Below, one piece after another: positions 54,931 through 64,000 of a stretch of DNA of 64,000 nt. Within the stretch, counting starts at the first letter, position 1; each line of letters starts with the position of its first letter. The position numbers and the translations under genes were made by a program. A model generated the notes under the pieces. The model was not told the DNA's origin and searched no databases. It saw nothing but the letters and a program-made list of their open reading frames with translations. The stretch covers positions 20,854-84,853 of the forward strand of contig CAJNDS010001202.1 of the NCBI GenBank assembly GCA_905221605.1. The letters are read 5' to 3'. This DNA comes from Symbiodinium natans. Its lineage: Eukaryota; Sar; Dinophyceae; Suessiales; Symbiodiniaceae.

Positions 54931-55502
54931 GTCACAAAGAATCGTGTTATGTACTGTCGAATGCCATTGAGCGGCAGTATATCGTTTGAAGACTGTCGGC
55001 GATAGGAAGTAAAGGACATTGTGGACCACATTCTAAAAACATATCTTTGTGTAAGGGGCCCAACACGTTTGACAGGGCTCGGCAAATTGGCACAAGCACA
55101 ATGACCGCGATAAGTTGCCGATGTCACTAGGCTGCGGCTGCACAGGATAGGATGAGGTCTTACGCGGCATGCGGGCAAAGCACGCAACTTGCAACCACAA
55201 TAAAAAGTGACGACAAAGACAGAGCTTGAAGCGTTTGGCATGTACGAGATGCCGTGCTATAAGTGGCAATCCAGCCAGCAACACTACGTCGTGACACGGC
55301 GAATTGTCACGGCCGGTTTAGTTTTCGGAAGAGGAAAGCGACAAATGCGAGCATAACGAACCACGATTCCTTGTCCTGCCTGCGATGCCAGGAGATCTGC
55401 GATACGGAGCTACCCTGTCCCATTGAAGCTAGATGCAGTTTGGATTAGGAAAGTATGGGGAGTCTGATGTGAATCACAAGGAGACTCCCGTCACTTGTCT
55501 GA

Positions 55503-58500
55503 AATTCTGGATTGCTGCCTTGGACTGAGGATTGCCAGTTCGAGGACTGGGGTGACTGGGGAAGCTGCCAACTCCAACCCTGTGGTCCGGCAATGTGCTC
55601 GGGGGGAGCGTCAGACATCGGACGCGCTTTTGCGCAGCATTGCGTGAAAAGTTTGCTGTGAAGCCTCTGAGGCGATGCGCCTGCGAAGCCGCGAGAAGGG
55701 CTCAGCGCAGTTTGGCTCCTTGGCCCAAGATGCTCAGCGGGAAACGCTTTGGCCAACTTTTGCCCTTGGAAGGCATCATTCAAAGCACACATCCTCCAAT
55801 CATGCCATTCCCTCCACTCGCTTTAAGGTGGTGCCCCATGCTCGGGCAACCTAAGTGACGTGGAGGATCGGGAAAGATCGTTGCAGCCTGTATTGTGGCC
55901 GGATGCGGTCCCATGCGATCGGATGCGATCTGTGTTTGTCCAGTACATGCAGTACATGATCTTCTGCATAGTAGTCTGCATGGATCAGGATTGCGAGCTG
56001 CCTGGTGCACCACCTGTGCTGCCTTGCAATGTGAGCCATCCCTTCACTGAACCTCGGAAGAAAAAGCTGAAACATGCGCGCATTTCACACAGATGTGTTG
56101 GAGCTTTTTGGAAGCTTCTAAGAATCAGAATCTTATACTCTTCTTCATCTCAGGAAAGCCAGGAAAACAAAAGTTCAGTCGAAGGCTTCGGCACCGAGCC
56201 CACAGCTCCTCGACAAAAGCACACGGCGCTCTCGATGCTCATGACGCACGCAGGTTTCCTTCTCTTTCGTCCTCTTATTGTTTGCATCATCCTTTTTCTC
56301 TCAGCCATTTTGCAGTTCGTGGATATTCACCTTGAATTAACTTGAATTGTTTAACGCTGTGGTTTGTAGATGTCATCTTCCTTCATCCACATCCCATTTA
56401 GTGTCACATCTTGGCTATGTATCATTTCTGCCCTAATGCTGAGGTCACGGGCCCACCTGCCGGGTCTGCCGGGGCCGCTCGCTCGTCTGGTACGTTCGTG
56501 TTCATGTTGTCAAGGAGTGTTGTCCTGGGAAATCTTGATCCTGCAACGATGTTGCTCCCCAAATGCCCAATGTGGCGAATATCTGTGGTAAGTGGCATTC
56601 CTTCGCAGCAGGGGCAGGGGGTGTTGAATTGGCATCTTGCCAGCTGCAGGTGAACCCTCCGAAGCCTCCGCGGGAGGCTGCTGTTGCTGCAGCCAAAGAA
56701 GCCGCTGCACAGAATGCCACAGCAGAGGAGCAGGCAGCAGTAACGCATTGTGGGCTATGGGTGTTTCAGGATTGCTGTGGGTGCTGATGCCGGATCGATG
56801 CTGTTGTTTGTCATTGTCATTGCTTCTCATTGTTTGGAGGCAGTGGTTGCAGGGCAGGCCGCGGCTGCGGCGCCTGGAGGCAATCCGACGTTGGCCGCCG
56901 AAGCAGCGCAGGAGGCGGCGCGGGCGGCCGGTCAGAACCCGACAAAGCAGGTGGAGCTGGCCGTGGAGGCCGCGGCCAGCGCCGCCGCCCGGTCCAGTGG
57001 AGGCAATGCGTCCAAGGCGAGTGCTGACGCGGTGGAGGCAATTGCCAAGGTGGCAAGTGAGGCGAACCTCAGCAAGGCGGAGGAAGCCGTGATTGTTGCC
57101 AGTGCCGCCCGCGAGTCTGCCTCGGAGTCGGGCGCGGATGTGGAGTCAGTGGGCACGGCGGCTGCTGTGTCGGCCAAGGCACAAGGTGCGACGCCGGAGG
57201 AGCAAGCTGCAGCCGCTGCTGTTGCTGCATCCGACGCTGCCAAGAAGCAGGGCGCCAATGCATCGCAAGCCGCTGACGTCGCTGTTGCTGCAGTTGCAGG
57301 GCCGCATGCAGTCCTAGATGTCCACCTGGGAGATAGTGCACGTGATGGCAAGTGCAAGATCTTTGCAAGTTTCAGGCCAAAGCTGCTGGAGCTACGCCGC
57401 AGGACAGTCTGCTTTCACGGGTGTCTGAGACCGGATGCAGAGGATGCAGCACGAGTCAACAAACAAAATTAGTCGTGCCCGTCCGTCAGGAACAGGCAGC
57501 GGCTGCTTCCGTGGCCTACACCCGTGCTGGTGGCAACGGCACACTGGACCTCGTGAACGTCTTTGTCCAAATGGCACCCGGAGTCCCCGCTAGCAGTGCT
57601 AGCCATTACCCATTGACCACTGAGTGAACTGAGTGAGGAGGTGCAGGATACCATAGGATACTGCAGGCCCGCAGTGCTTTATGTTGCTTCGCAGAGTGAT
57701 AGGACACCGAAAGTCTTGGACTGCCAGCCGCGGTGCATCGGCCGTGGAGCTCTTGGCGATGAGGGGTGGAGCAAGTGGTCAAGAGTGGGAAAGAGTGGAA
57801 AGTCGTTGCGATCTCACGTGCAAGAACGCCTCGCGCCAAGGGTCGTCACGGAGGAGCAAGCAGAGCACATCGCCGACCAGGACTTTGACAACATGCCATC
57901 TCAACCCTGAACCCTAAACACACTTCATAAGCCTGCAAGCACACAATTCATTTTCCAAAAGGGGATTATTACAGACCTCCTCGTGAAGTGTTCTCCGCAT
58001 CTCAACCAACTCGGCTCAGAGTCTTCGCCCTAAGGCCCCCAAACGGCCAAACCCACATCCCCGGCAGCACACAAAGCAGTAGCTTCGTTGGCCCGCGGTG
58101 TGCAGCAGGGCACTTGAGGATGGCAAAAGCCGCAGCCAGTTGAAACCAGACAACAGCAGACCTACGAGCATCGACGAGCATGCGCTGGCTTTGGCGTTTG
58201 CAGGAACCAGAGATGGTCGAGGGCAGTGAGACACTCGAGGTTCGTTGCAAGTATTCTTGTTTCGGTCCGTGGTTTTCGAGACAGGTGTTAAGTGATCCGG
58301 TCCGTTGTTTTCGAGACAAGTCTTCAGTGAGAGGTAACTTCATAAGTCCTTAAGGTCACGACTAGGCGGAGTCGTGACATGGAATGAATTCAATTACCCG
58401 TTCACAACCCTTTGTGCACCTTCTTGCTGTGGGTGCTCTGCACAGTGTCTCGCGACATGCCGACGTCGTGGTGTTTCGCTGCAGGTGAGTGACGCCGAGG

Positions 58501-58600
58501 ACTTCATGCGCGATGAAGCAGCCCTCGAGGCTGTCCGTGCACCGTCCTCAATGTCAGTGAGCTACGCAAATAAATGTTACACGTGAGTTTTGCCGTTTAT
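55503..58600 (+). CDS. Second TSP1-like locus with alanine-rich repeats
   Basis: The locus opens with a TSP1-like piece at 55524-55640 (EDCQFEDWGDWGSC, then QPCGPAMCSGG). A Cys-containing piece follows at 55986-56070 (QDCELPGAPPVLPC). The central part is an Ala-rich repeat protein (56652-57620, separate entry). Then come another TSP1-like piece at 57775-57870 (QEWERVESRCDLTC), a Cys-rich piece at 58427-58485 (CCGCSAQCLATCRRR) and an acidic piece at 58487-58565 (DAEDFMRDEAALEAVRAP). That these form one gene is inferred from strand and order. Exon borders are only partly clear. Confidence 0.5.
56652..57620 (+). CDS. Alanine-rich 22-25-residue repeat region
   Basis: Exons at about 56652-56740, 56838-57297 and 57480-57620 encode eight to ten repeats. 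The consensus is G-[GA]-N-[PA]-x(3)-A-[AE]-x-A-A-x-A-A..A, for example GGNPTLAAEAAQEAARAAG and GATPEEQAAAAAVAASDAA. Each repeat predicts an amphipathic Ala helix with a Gly-x-Asn turn. Splicing between the first two exons removes about 95 bp. Similar Ala-rich helices occur in antifreeze-like, surface and structural proteins, but I do not recognise this one. Confidence 0.68.
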
Positions 58601-61444
58601 CGGGTTTGGGCACCGGCACAGTGGGCGATAACCGGCGCAGAGTGTCCAAAAGTCGAACTTGGGTGGGAGGAAAGGGGGTGCAAACGAGAGGTGAGGATTG
58701 TGATTTGAGTGGGACGAATGTGGCGTAAATGTCCTTGTCTGAGGATGCCTTGGCTGAAGAGCTTGGTGTCGACCCTGCCACAGCCTTATGCCATCGGCTG
58801 CAAGATTTGAGTTGCCATTCCCTGGAAAAAGAGATCGGATTTCAATTCTCATTGTTGGGGTCGGCAAACCCACGGCGTCACGGGTTCTGTCCAAGGATGC
58901 AGTCGTCATCAAGGATGTGGAGCTCACGTCAGCTGGTTTCTGAGCTTTTGCGGCGCTTCGCGGTTGATCGTAGCACATGGCAGTGCTCCCAACAAGTGAG
59001 AACTATGCTGGATCGGATCCTTGGAAAGGCCTCTGCAAACTCGCTGTCGATGTTGGAGATGAGCAGAAAGTCTTCAGCCATGGCCAGGCGCAGACGGCGC
59101 AGAAATGCTGACTTAGGATGACTTTGATAGGTATAAGGGCCGGGCGAAAAGGACGAAATGTTGCACATCTCTAGGCTTTGTACAGAGTGGCGGTGACACC
59201 AATTGAATCGAATTCGAAAAATCCTTCTTAGAAGATCTGATGGATCACGGCCACCTTGATGTGCCCTGTTGCAGGCGTCAGGCGCCTGCAAGTGACACGA
59301 ATGAGGTGAGCATCACGTACGTCGTTGTACCCAGTCGCAGCCCCACGCTGGTTCTAGGATCGGACCCAAATGAGGCCTCCATTAGAGACTGCAGGTCGCA
59401 TGGCTGTGAGGGCAATTTTTCTTGAGGGTATGTGTTGTCTTGAGATCATCAGGATTACGCTGCAAATGAGGGTGTCATACAGGGCTTAAAAAGTATGGGT
59501 TAACATTGCTATCGCTCGGATACAGTGCAGTACCTCCGCTCCGTCAACTTGAGGCATCAGCGGGAAGACCAACGAGGATGTCGTCAATGCTGTTTCCAAA
59601 CTGGCCGGGCACTTTCCCTGCTCCCGACTCGTCAAGGCTTGAGTAGCGAATCTGTTGTCGAGGATGGTGGGTCGGCTTCCCATGTCCACGAGAAGATCTT
59701 TGCTTCGAAAAGCATTCCCTATTCAGCAATGTGCCCAGATCTCCGAATTTGCATCCCATGTGGTCTTGGGCAAGCATGGGGCAGCTGCATTTGAGGTCAA
59801 GGTGTCTAATTTAGACATCAAGGTCGAGAACAAGGCCGGGCTACACGGCGCCGAGGGTCAAATGCGTCAAACGCGTCAGCTGCTGTGCTCGGATTTCGTC
59901 TTCAGGAGAATGGAACTGCAGTTCGTCAGACTTCCATCAAAGAGCACACAAAAAGCGGCGCGGCTCCGGCCAGGGTGCGCCTGGTAATGACCGCAATGCT
60001 CCTCTTCACACTTTGCAGGTTCTGAGAAAGGTTTCTGACAGTATCCCACAGCAGGGGTGTGACCTTCAAGCTGACACGACACCATGCTGTCTCAGACAGC
60101 TGCTCTCTGTCGTGGTGGATTTTTCGATGCCTTGCAGCTTCTGCAGTGGTCCCTGCGAGAGTCGAGCCAGTCGAGCTCTTGAGGGACGAGGCAGTTGCTG
60201 AACAGCAAGTTGCACCGAGCTGCTCCGTGTCTTGAGCGGGGCTGCTTGTTGGATAATGAAGTGATGGTTCTGCTTGTACTTGGAAAGGCATCCTGAAAGT
60301 TCAAGGCCCCTTTTGCTATGCTGAAAAATCTGACAAGGACTGGTTTGGAAGTGGGATGACATTCCAAGGATCCGCATCTCACCGTCAGTATGGACTCATG
60401 CGCGAGAGCCGGCTCAAAACAGTCGCCGCACCGGGCATATGGCACTTTCAGCACGAAGCCGTCCCTGAAGCCAGCCTTAGCAAAGGTGTTTTTCAAGAGC
60501 AAAATCTCCGAGGCGGCCTGGGCTGGGCGGATGGAGGCTGCTGTGGGGAGGCCCACAGCGAGGCAGCCGTCGCTGTCTCGGTCTAGCAAAAAGAGGAGGT
60601 TTTTGTGCTTGAGACTTGTTTTGAAGCGGCGAAGAGTTGATTGCAACTTCGGCATTTCTTACCCACTCAGGCTGTGGCTAAAGGTTTGGGCCTCAGTCAT
60701 GCGCCTCTTTAGCCTCGAGTTTTATGAGCATGATCATCCTGCAACATGCAAAACGTGCATAAACGTGGAACAGGTTGACAGAGCAGTCCAGCGAGCTGCT
60801 CGCATTGAGTTGGGTCGGATGAGGCGCTGTGCGCGCTGTGCGTGGCACATCGCGGCACGCCACAAAAACTCCAAAGCTTTGGAAATGTGATGTGACCCCA
60901 AGAAGAGGTCCGCCCTCGAGGCTTCCGATCCTGACCAGCTCCAGGCAGCAGCGCATCATTCATATGTTAATGAATTTATGTAGAGTGTCACGACAGAGTG
61001 TTAATCAGCGAATAGCAAGGTCCGCCCGTGGCTTTCGATGCCCTCAAGTGCAAACCACGCCTCCATGGGCTACTGCGAGCCTACGCTCTGTCGTATAGAT
61101 TGAATGGGGCCACCCAGACGCTACCCCCGTGTAGGCCTGCTGGTGATACCATGTTCGGCCTAACCAACTTCGGCCCGTGTCACGCTCTGTCACACTGTGT
61201 CACACTCTGCTCCCGGATGTGAGGCGCGCACGCCGGACAGTATGATCCAATATGCTCTTCCCCACTTTGCTTCATCCCTCCCTCCGTCGAATCGTGCCGA
61301 TTCCATGCCACGGGTGCAATGTCTTCATGAGGTCCCACCCCTTTCCTCAAGCAAAAGCCACTGGACAACTAGGTAAACAAATAATGCAGAATTGCAAAGT
61401 AAATATGTTTCTACATCTATGTCTACACATACAATATGTATATG

Positions 61445-61449
<5 letters not shown>

Positions 61450-61482
<33 letters not shown>

Positions 61483-61484
61483 CA
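61450..61484. repeat. (TA)n microsatellite
   Basis: TA repeat flanked by near-palindromic TAATATTA on both sides, directly before the Cys-rich piece at 61492. Confidence 0.93.
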
Positions 61485-62299
61485 TATTCCTGTGCGGACC
61501 TGAGTGTGCCCAGTGCTTTGAGGGCACTGAGGCCTCCGTGCTGGAAATGGAGAATGTCAAGAAATGTGGTTGAAGTTTTCCAAGGGCCCAGAATCCTGTG
61601 AGCGTTCAGCGTTCAAGAACGGAGCTGGTATTCAGCCAATGGCGCCAATGGCATTTCGCATCGGGAATGCTGGCCCAGTGACATTGCCAGCTCAGTCAGG
61701 CCATGATGACATGGTGGATGGCAAGAGATGCAAGCACCGCGCGCACCTAAGACGTCAAGAAAGAGAATGCATCCATGACGAGACATGGGCCGAAATGCAT
61801 GACCAGGCTTCTTCGGGGGGCATCGGTACCGCTCGTCAGCGCCACAATGTGACGGCATTTTGCCAGGGCTTTTCTGAGGCATGGCATGGGGTAGCGACCT
61901 CTTGGGAATGGAGGCAACGTATATTGGCTGAGGTCTTCTGCAAGAAGATTCGGCGAAGGACGAGGCAGGCTACTTGATCGGCAGGTTTAGTTCAGACTCG
62001 ACATTTGGGACTGACATCGCCACAGTTATCTGTGTAGGAGGGTGAGGAGACTTTGGGCGCACTTCTCTTCTCCGAGCGCCTTCACCGCCGGTCATGGGCC
62101 TCGGCATGGCAGTGATGTGCGAACGCACCAGTTACCGTCGAAGCCCAGGTTTCCATACACATCTTTCTACGGCCCCCTTCTCGGGCTGCATGTGCCGAGC
62201 TCTTGTTGTTGGAGGCACATGAATTCGTCAGCTTCTTGTGTTTCACATGATTCCGAGAACATATCTACATCTATACTGCTTCGTTTGTTTCTCCTTGGG

Positions 62300-62560
62300 A
62301 AATGCACGATATAAATATAATATATATTAATATATATATATATATGTATATATACACACATACATACATACATGCATACATACATACATACATACATACA
62401 TGCATACATGCATACATGCATACATGCATACATGCATACATGTATGGATATGTATACATGTATATATACACATATTCATATATACATTTTTTCGTTTCTA
62501 TATGTATGCTCTATATATATATATATGTATACGCATACACATTTGCACATTTATGCACTT
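62300..62560. repeat. (TA)n and (CATACATG)n microsatellites
   Basis: TA runs at 62325-62352 and 62513-62528 enclose CATA and CATGCATA units at 62355-62445. ORFs of His/Tyr/Met repeats across it are artefacts. Confidence 0.95.
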
Positions 62561-62929
62561 TTTCTAATTTATACATGTCTGGGGGAGGCTGGAATGTCTC
62601 TAGAGGAAGGCTGAACCTCGAATCCAAGCCTTCCTGCAAGTTTCGGTAAGAGCATTGCGTCATTGTGTTGTGATACTGTTGTTATCTGGTGTCGGGCTGT
62701 GTTGTGTTGTCATCTGAGTCCTATTCAGTCCGAGGTCAAGACGACTATGCGGTTGGTGGCACGCCCTCTGAGGTCGGCATCGGCACAGCTCGACAGCGCT
62801 TTTGTTGGCCCGTTTGCCTTTTTGCCAGGCGAGTGCACCGGGCGCCGAGTTTGAGCGGCTACAGCAGGCGTGCCCTCCACTTCTATTTCTTCCCTTTAGA
62901 AACTCACGGAGTACCCGAGCGCCGGGCAT

Positions 62930-62984
62930 GATTGAAGAGGCTCTGCAGCAGAATCTGGAAGCTCTTCAGGCGCATGCGCAGAGT
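62930..62984 (+). CDS. Possible helical exon
   Basis: The frame reads MIEEALQQNLEALQAHAQS and stops at a good donor (GTGAGA). It is a short amphipathic helix. It could be an internal exon of the locus ending at 63370, but nothing proves expression. Confidence 0.3.
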
Positions 62985-63093
62985 GGTGAGAGAACGGGGT
63001 TCTGGTTGCAGCATCCTGATGTTAGGACCTCCGATCCAAGCTGGCCCCGTATCAGGCCATGTGTTGCAATGCGAACGTTGGCGAAGCTTGTTG

Positions 63094-63370
63094 AATTTGC
63101 GGCAGTAGTTTGTGTGTGCGTGTCTGTACGTAGCATTGTGTTCCTCCAGTCTCCTAGTGTCGCGCTATGCACTGGCACGCCGCAAGGACGTCTCACGGCC
63201 CGGTCTGCTGTGGAGATGGGCCGACGTGGTAGCGGTGGCTTCGCGCTTCCGTGAGGCTCTGCGGCTACCATCCAAGGCCGAGCGCTAATCGTGAAAACTT
63301 GGAGATCACGGTCAAAGCTGATCAATGTCGCCTGAAGCCAGTTTACAGGCCCAACGAGCGTTGGCGGTGA
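63094..63370 (+). pseudogene. ORF with one frame change, unknown family
   Basis: One frame reads SRYALARRKDVSRPGLLWRW, then ADVVAVASRFREALRLP and SKAER, ending at TAA 63286-63288. Five bases on, another frame continues with ENLEITVKADQCRLKPVYRP and NERWR to TGA 63368-63370. The two look like one basic, Trp-containing protein broken by a frame change or separated by a very small intron. The family is not recognised. Compact coding just before the signal-peptide ORF at 63745 raises the possibility of a mobile-element gene cluster. Confidence 0.35.
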
Positions 63371-63744
63371 TGCCAGCAGCTGCCGCGACTGGTAACAGCG
63401 CGGCACTGTCCCGGCGCTTTTCGGAAGTAGCAGAAACCTCAGAGAAGGTGTCGGGGATGGAGCTAACTCAACGCGTGGTGCAAGAGCAAAAACAATCCTG
63501 ACAACATGCCTCGCCCGATTCGCTGGCCGTTCGTATCTGTTGATGACAGATGCTGATAAGTCTCTGTAAGGCCGATGGGTGTGATCGTTTTGAGCACCTT
63601 CTACCGGATTGTACCGTTGCGACATGTTGCTAGCGTGCTCAGGATCTGTCAGATAACCTTGCGGAGCAGCGAACTCAAAGTGGCTATGGGGAAGGGCTGT
63701 GCTCAGCTTTTGAAGTCTTTGGTTTGTACTCAAGGTTCACGACA

Positions 63745-64000
63745 ATGTCCGGCCTCTTTCTTGCCGCTGTCATCGGATTGCTGGGTGGAGCCCCAAGTCC
63801 TGCCAGTGGCCAGGAAGGAAGAGCCTGGAAGATTCCGTGGGGGGGAAGAATACAGCTCTCAACAACACTGAGAGAAAGAAGTCTCCAGCGATGTCCAGTG
63901 CCAGTGAACATGAGTGAGGATGCGCTGCTGCCTCAGCCTGGCATCACTTCGGTTGGGCCTGGCACCGAGTGCCCCCAGTGTGAATGCGGCAGCGATGTGC
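63745..64000 (+). CDS. Secreted or surface Cys-rich protein, 5' part (runs off the window)
   Basis: From ATG at 63745 the frame is open for 85 codons to the window end. The first 22 residues (MSGLFLAAVIGLLGGAPSPA...) form a classical signal peptide: short polar start, hydrophobic core, small residues before a likely cleavage after ASG. After a basic stretch the protein ends in this window with TECPQCECGSDV, a closely spaced Cys cluster. A second ATG at 63910 lies in the same frame. The family is not recognised and the 3' end is missing. Confidence 0.55.
   Translation, partial: MSGLFLAAVIGLLGGAPSPASGQEGRAWKIPWGGRIQLSTTLRERSLQRCPVPVNMSEDALLPQPGITSVGPGTECPQCECGSDV

Larger units (their letters stand above)
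58610..62920. other. Stretch with only weak ORFs
   Basis: Plus-strand ORFs at 58729-59121, 60390-60890 and 61564-61977 and a minus-strand ORF at 60092-60655 are 130-190 codons, mutually inconsistent and without known motifs. A Cys-rich piece at 61492-61561 (LCGPECAQCFEGTEASVLEM) looks like a real extracellular exon. GIGTARQR occurs at both about 61822 and 62779 and recalls the R.R ladder of a TSP1 domain whose cysteines are missing. I assign no gene here. Confidence 0.35.

Noticed and set aside
60092-60655. 187-codon minus-strand ORF
   Set aside because: It conflicts with a plus-strand ORF of similar length and neither shows a recognisable domain.
62966-63733. 255-codon minus-strand ORF
   Set aside because: No motif, and the plus strand of the same DNA carries ORF pieces with more protein-like composition. 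It could still be real but is not supported.

Overview
The window reads as nuclear DNA of a eukaryotic alga-like protist, most probably a dinoflagellate of the Symbiodinium/Suessiales kind. The evidence is very short exons scattered over tens of kilobases; introns whose donors must be GC or GA as often as GT for the reading frame to continue, with AG|G-type acceptors; plant-type TTTAGGG(G) telomere-like repeats; long microsatellites; and large satellite blocks. A chromerid is the main alternative. All convincing genes are on the + strand. No prokaryotic operon, rRNA, tRNA or CRISPR was recognised.

Layout. 0.4-2.9 kb: a gene whose main exon encodes a three-helix membrane protein, followed by short coiled-coil-like exons. 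2.9-7.4 kb: no supported gene. 7.4-12.4 kb: a subtelomere-like satellite block (9-bp repeats that switch orientation, 128-147-bp repeats, a roughly 100-130-bp satellite with G-run/C-run hairpins, three telomere-like arrays, a 27-bp poly-A repeat). 12.4-15.5 kb: low complexity. 16.0-43.2 kb: one very large multi-exon gene for an extracellular protein made of thrombospondin type 1 (TSP1) repeats, interrupted at five places by a recurring Cys-rich module that I split into blocks A, B, C and D. Its largest intron carries an AT-rich island with decayed ORFs and foldback repeats. 45.7-53.2 kb: a protein-kinase gene in at least ten exons, with glycine loop, VALK lysine, DVN catalytic loop, DFG and a long C-terminal extension. 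49.0-50.6 kb, inside a kinase intron: an AT-rich palindromic element. 53.9-54.9 kb: a 100-N assembly gap followed by a CA/CAGACA microsatellite. 55.5-58.6 kb: a second, smaller locus combining TSP1-like exons with an alanine-rich helical repeat. 58.6-63.7 kb: only weak ORFs. 63.745 kb to the end: the start of a signal-peptide-bearing Cys-rich protein that leaves the window.

How it fits together. TSP1 domains are extracellular adhesion or recognition modules. The TSP1 gene ends about 2.5 kb before the kinase on the same strand, so the two could be neighbouring genes or one receptor-kinase-like transcription unit; the sequence alone does not decide. The strongest new signal is the higher-order repeat [A-B-C-D]-[TSP1 pair]n and the related introns at homologous positions inside it, which suggest growth by duplication of whole exon-intron blocks.
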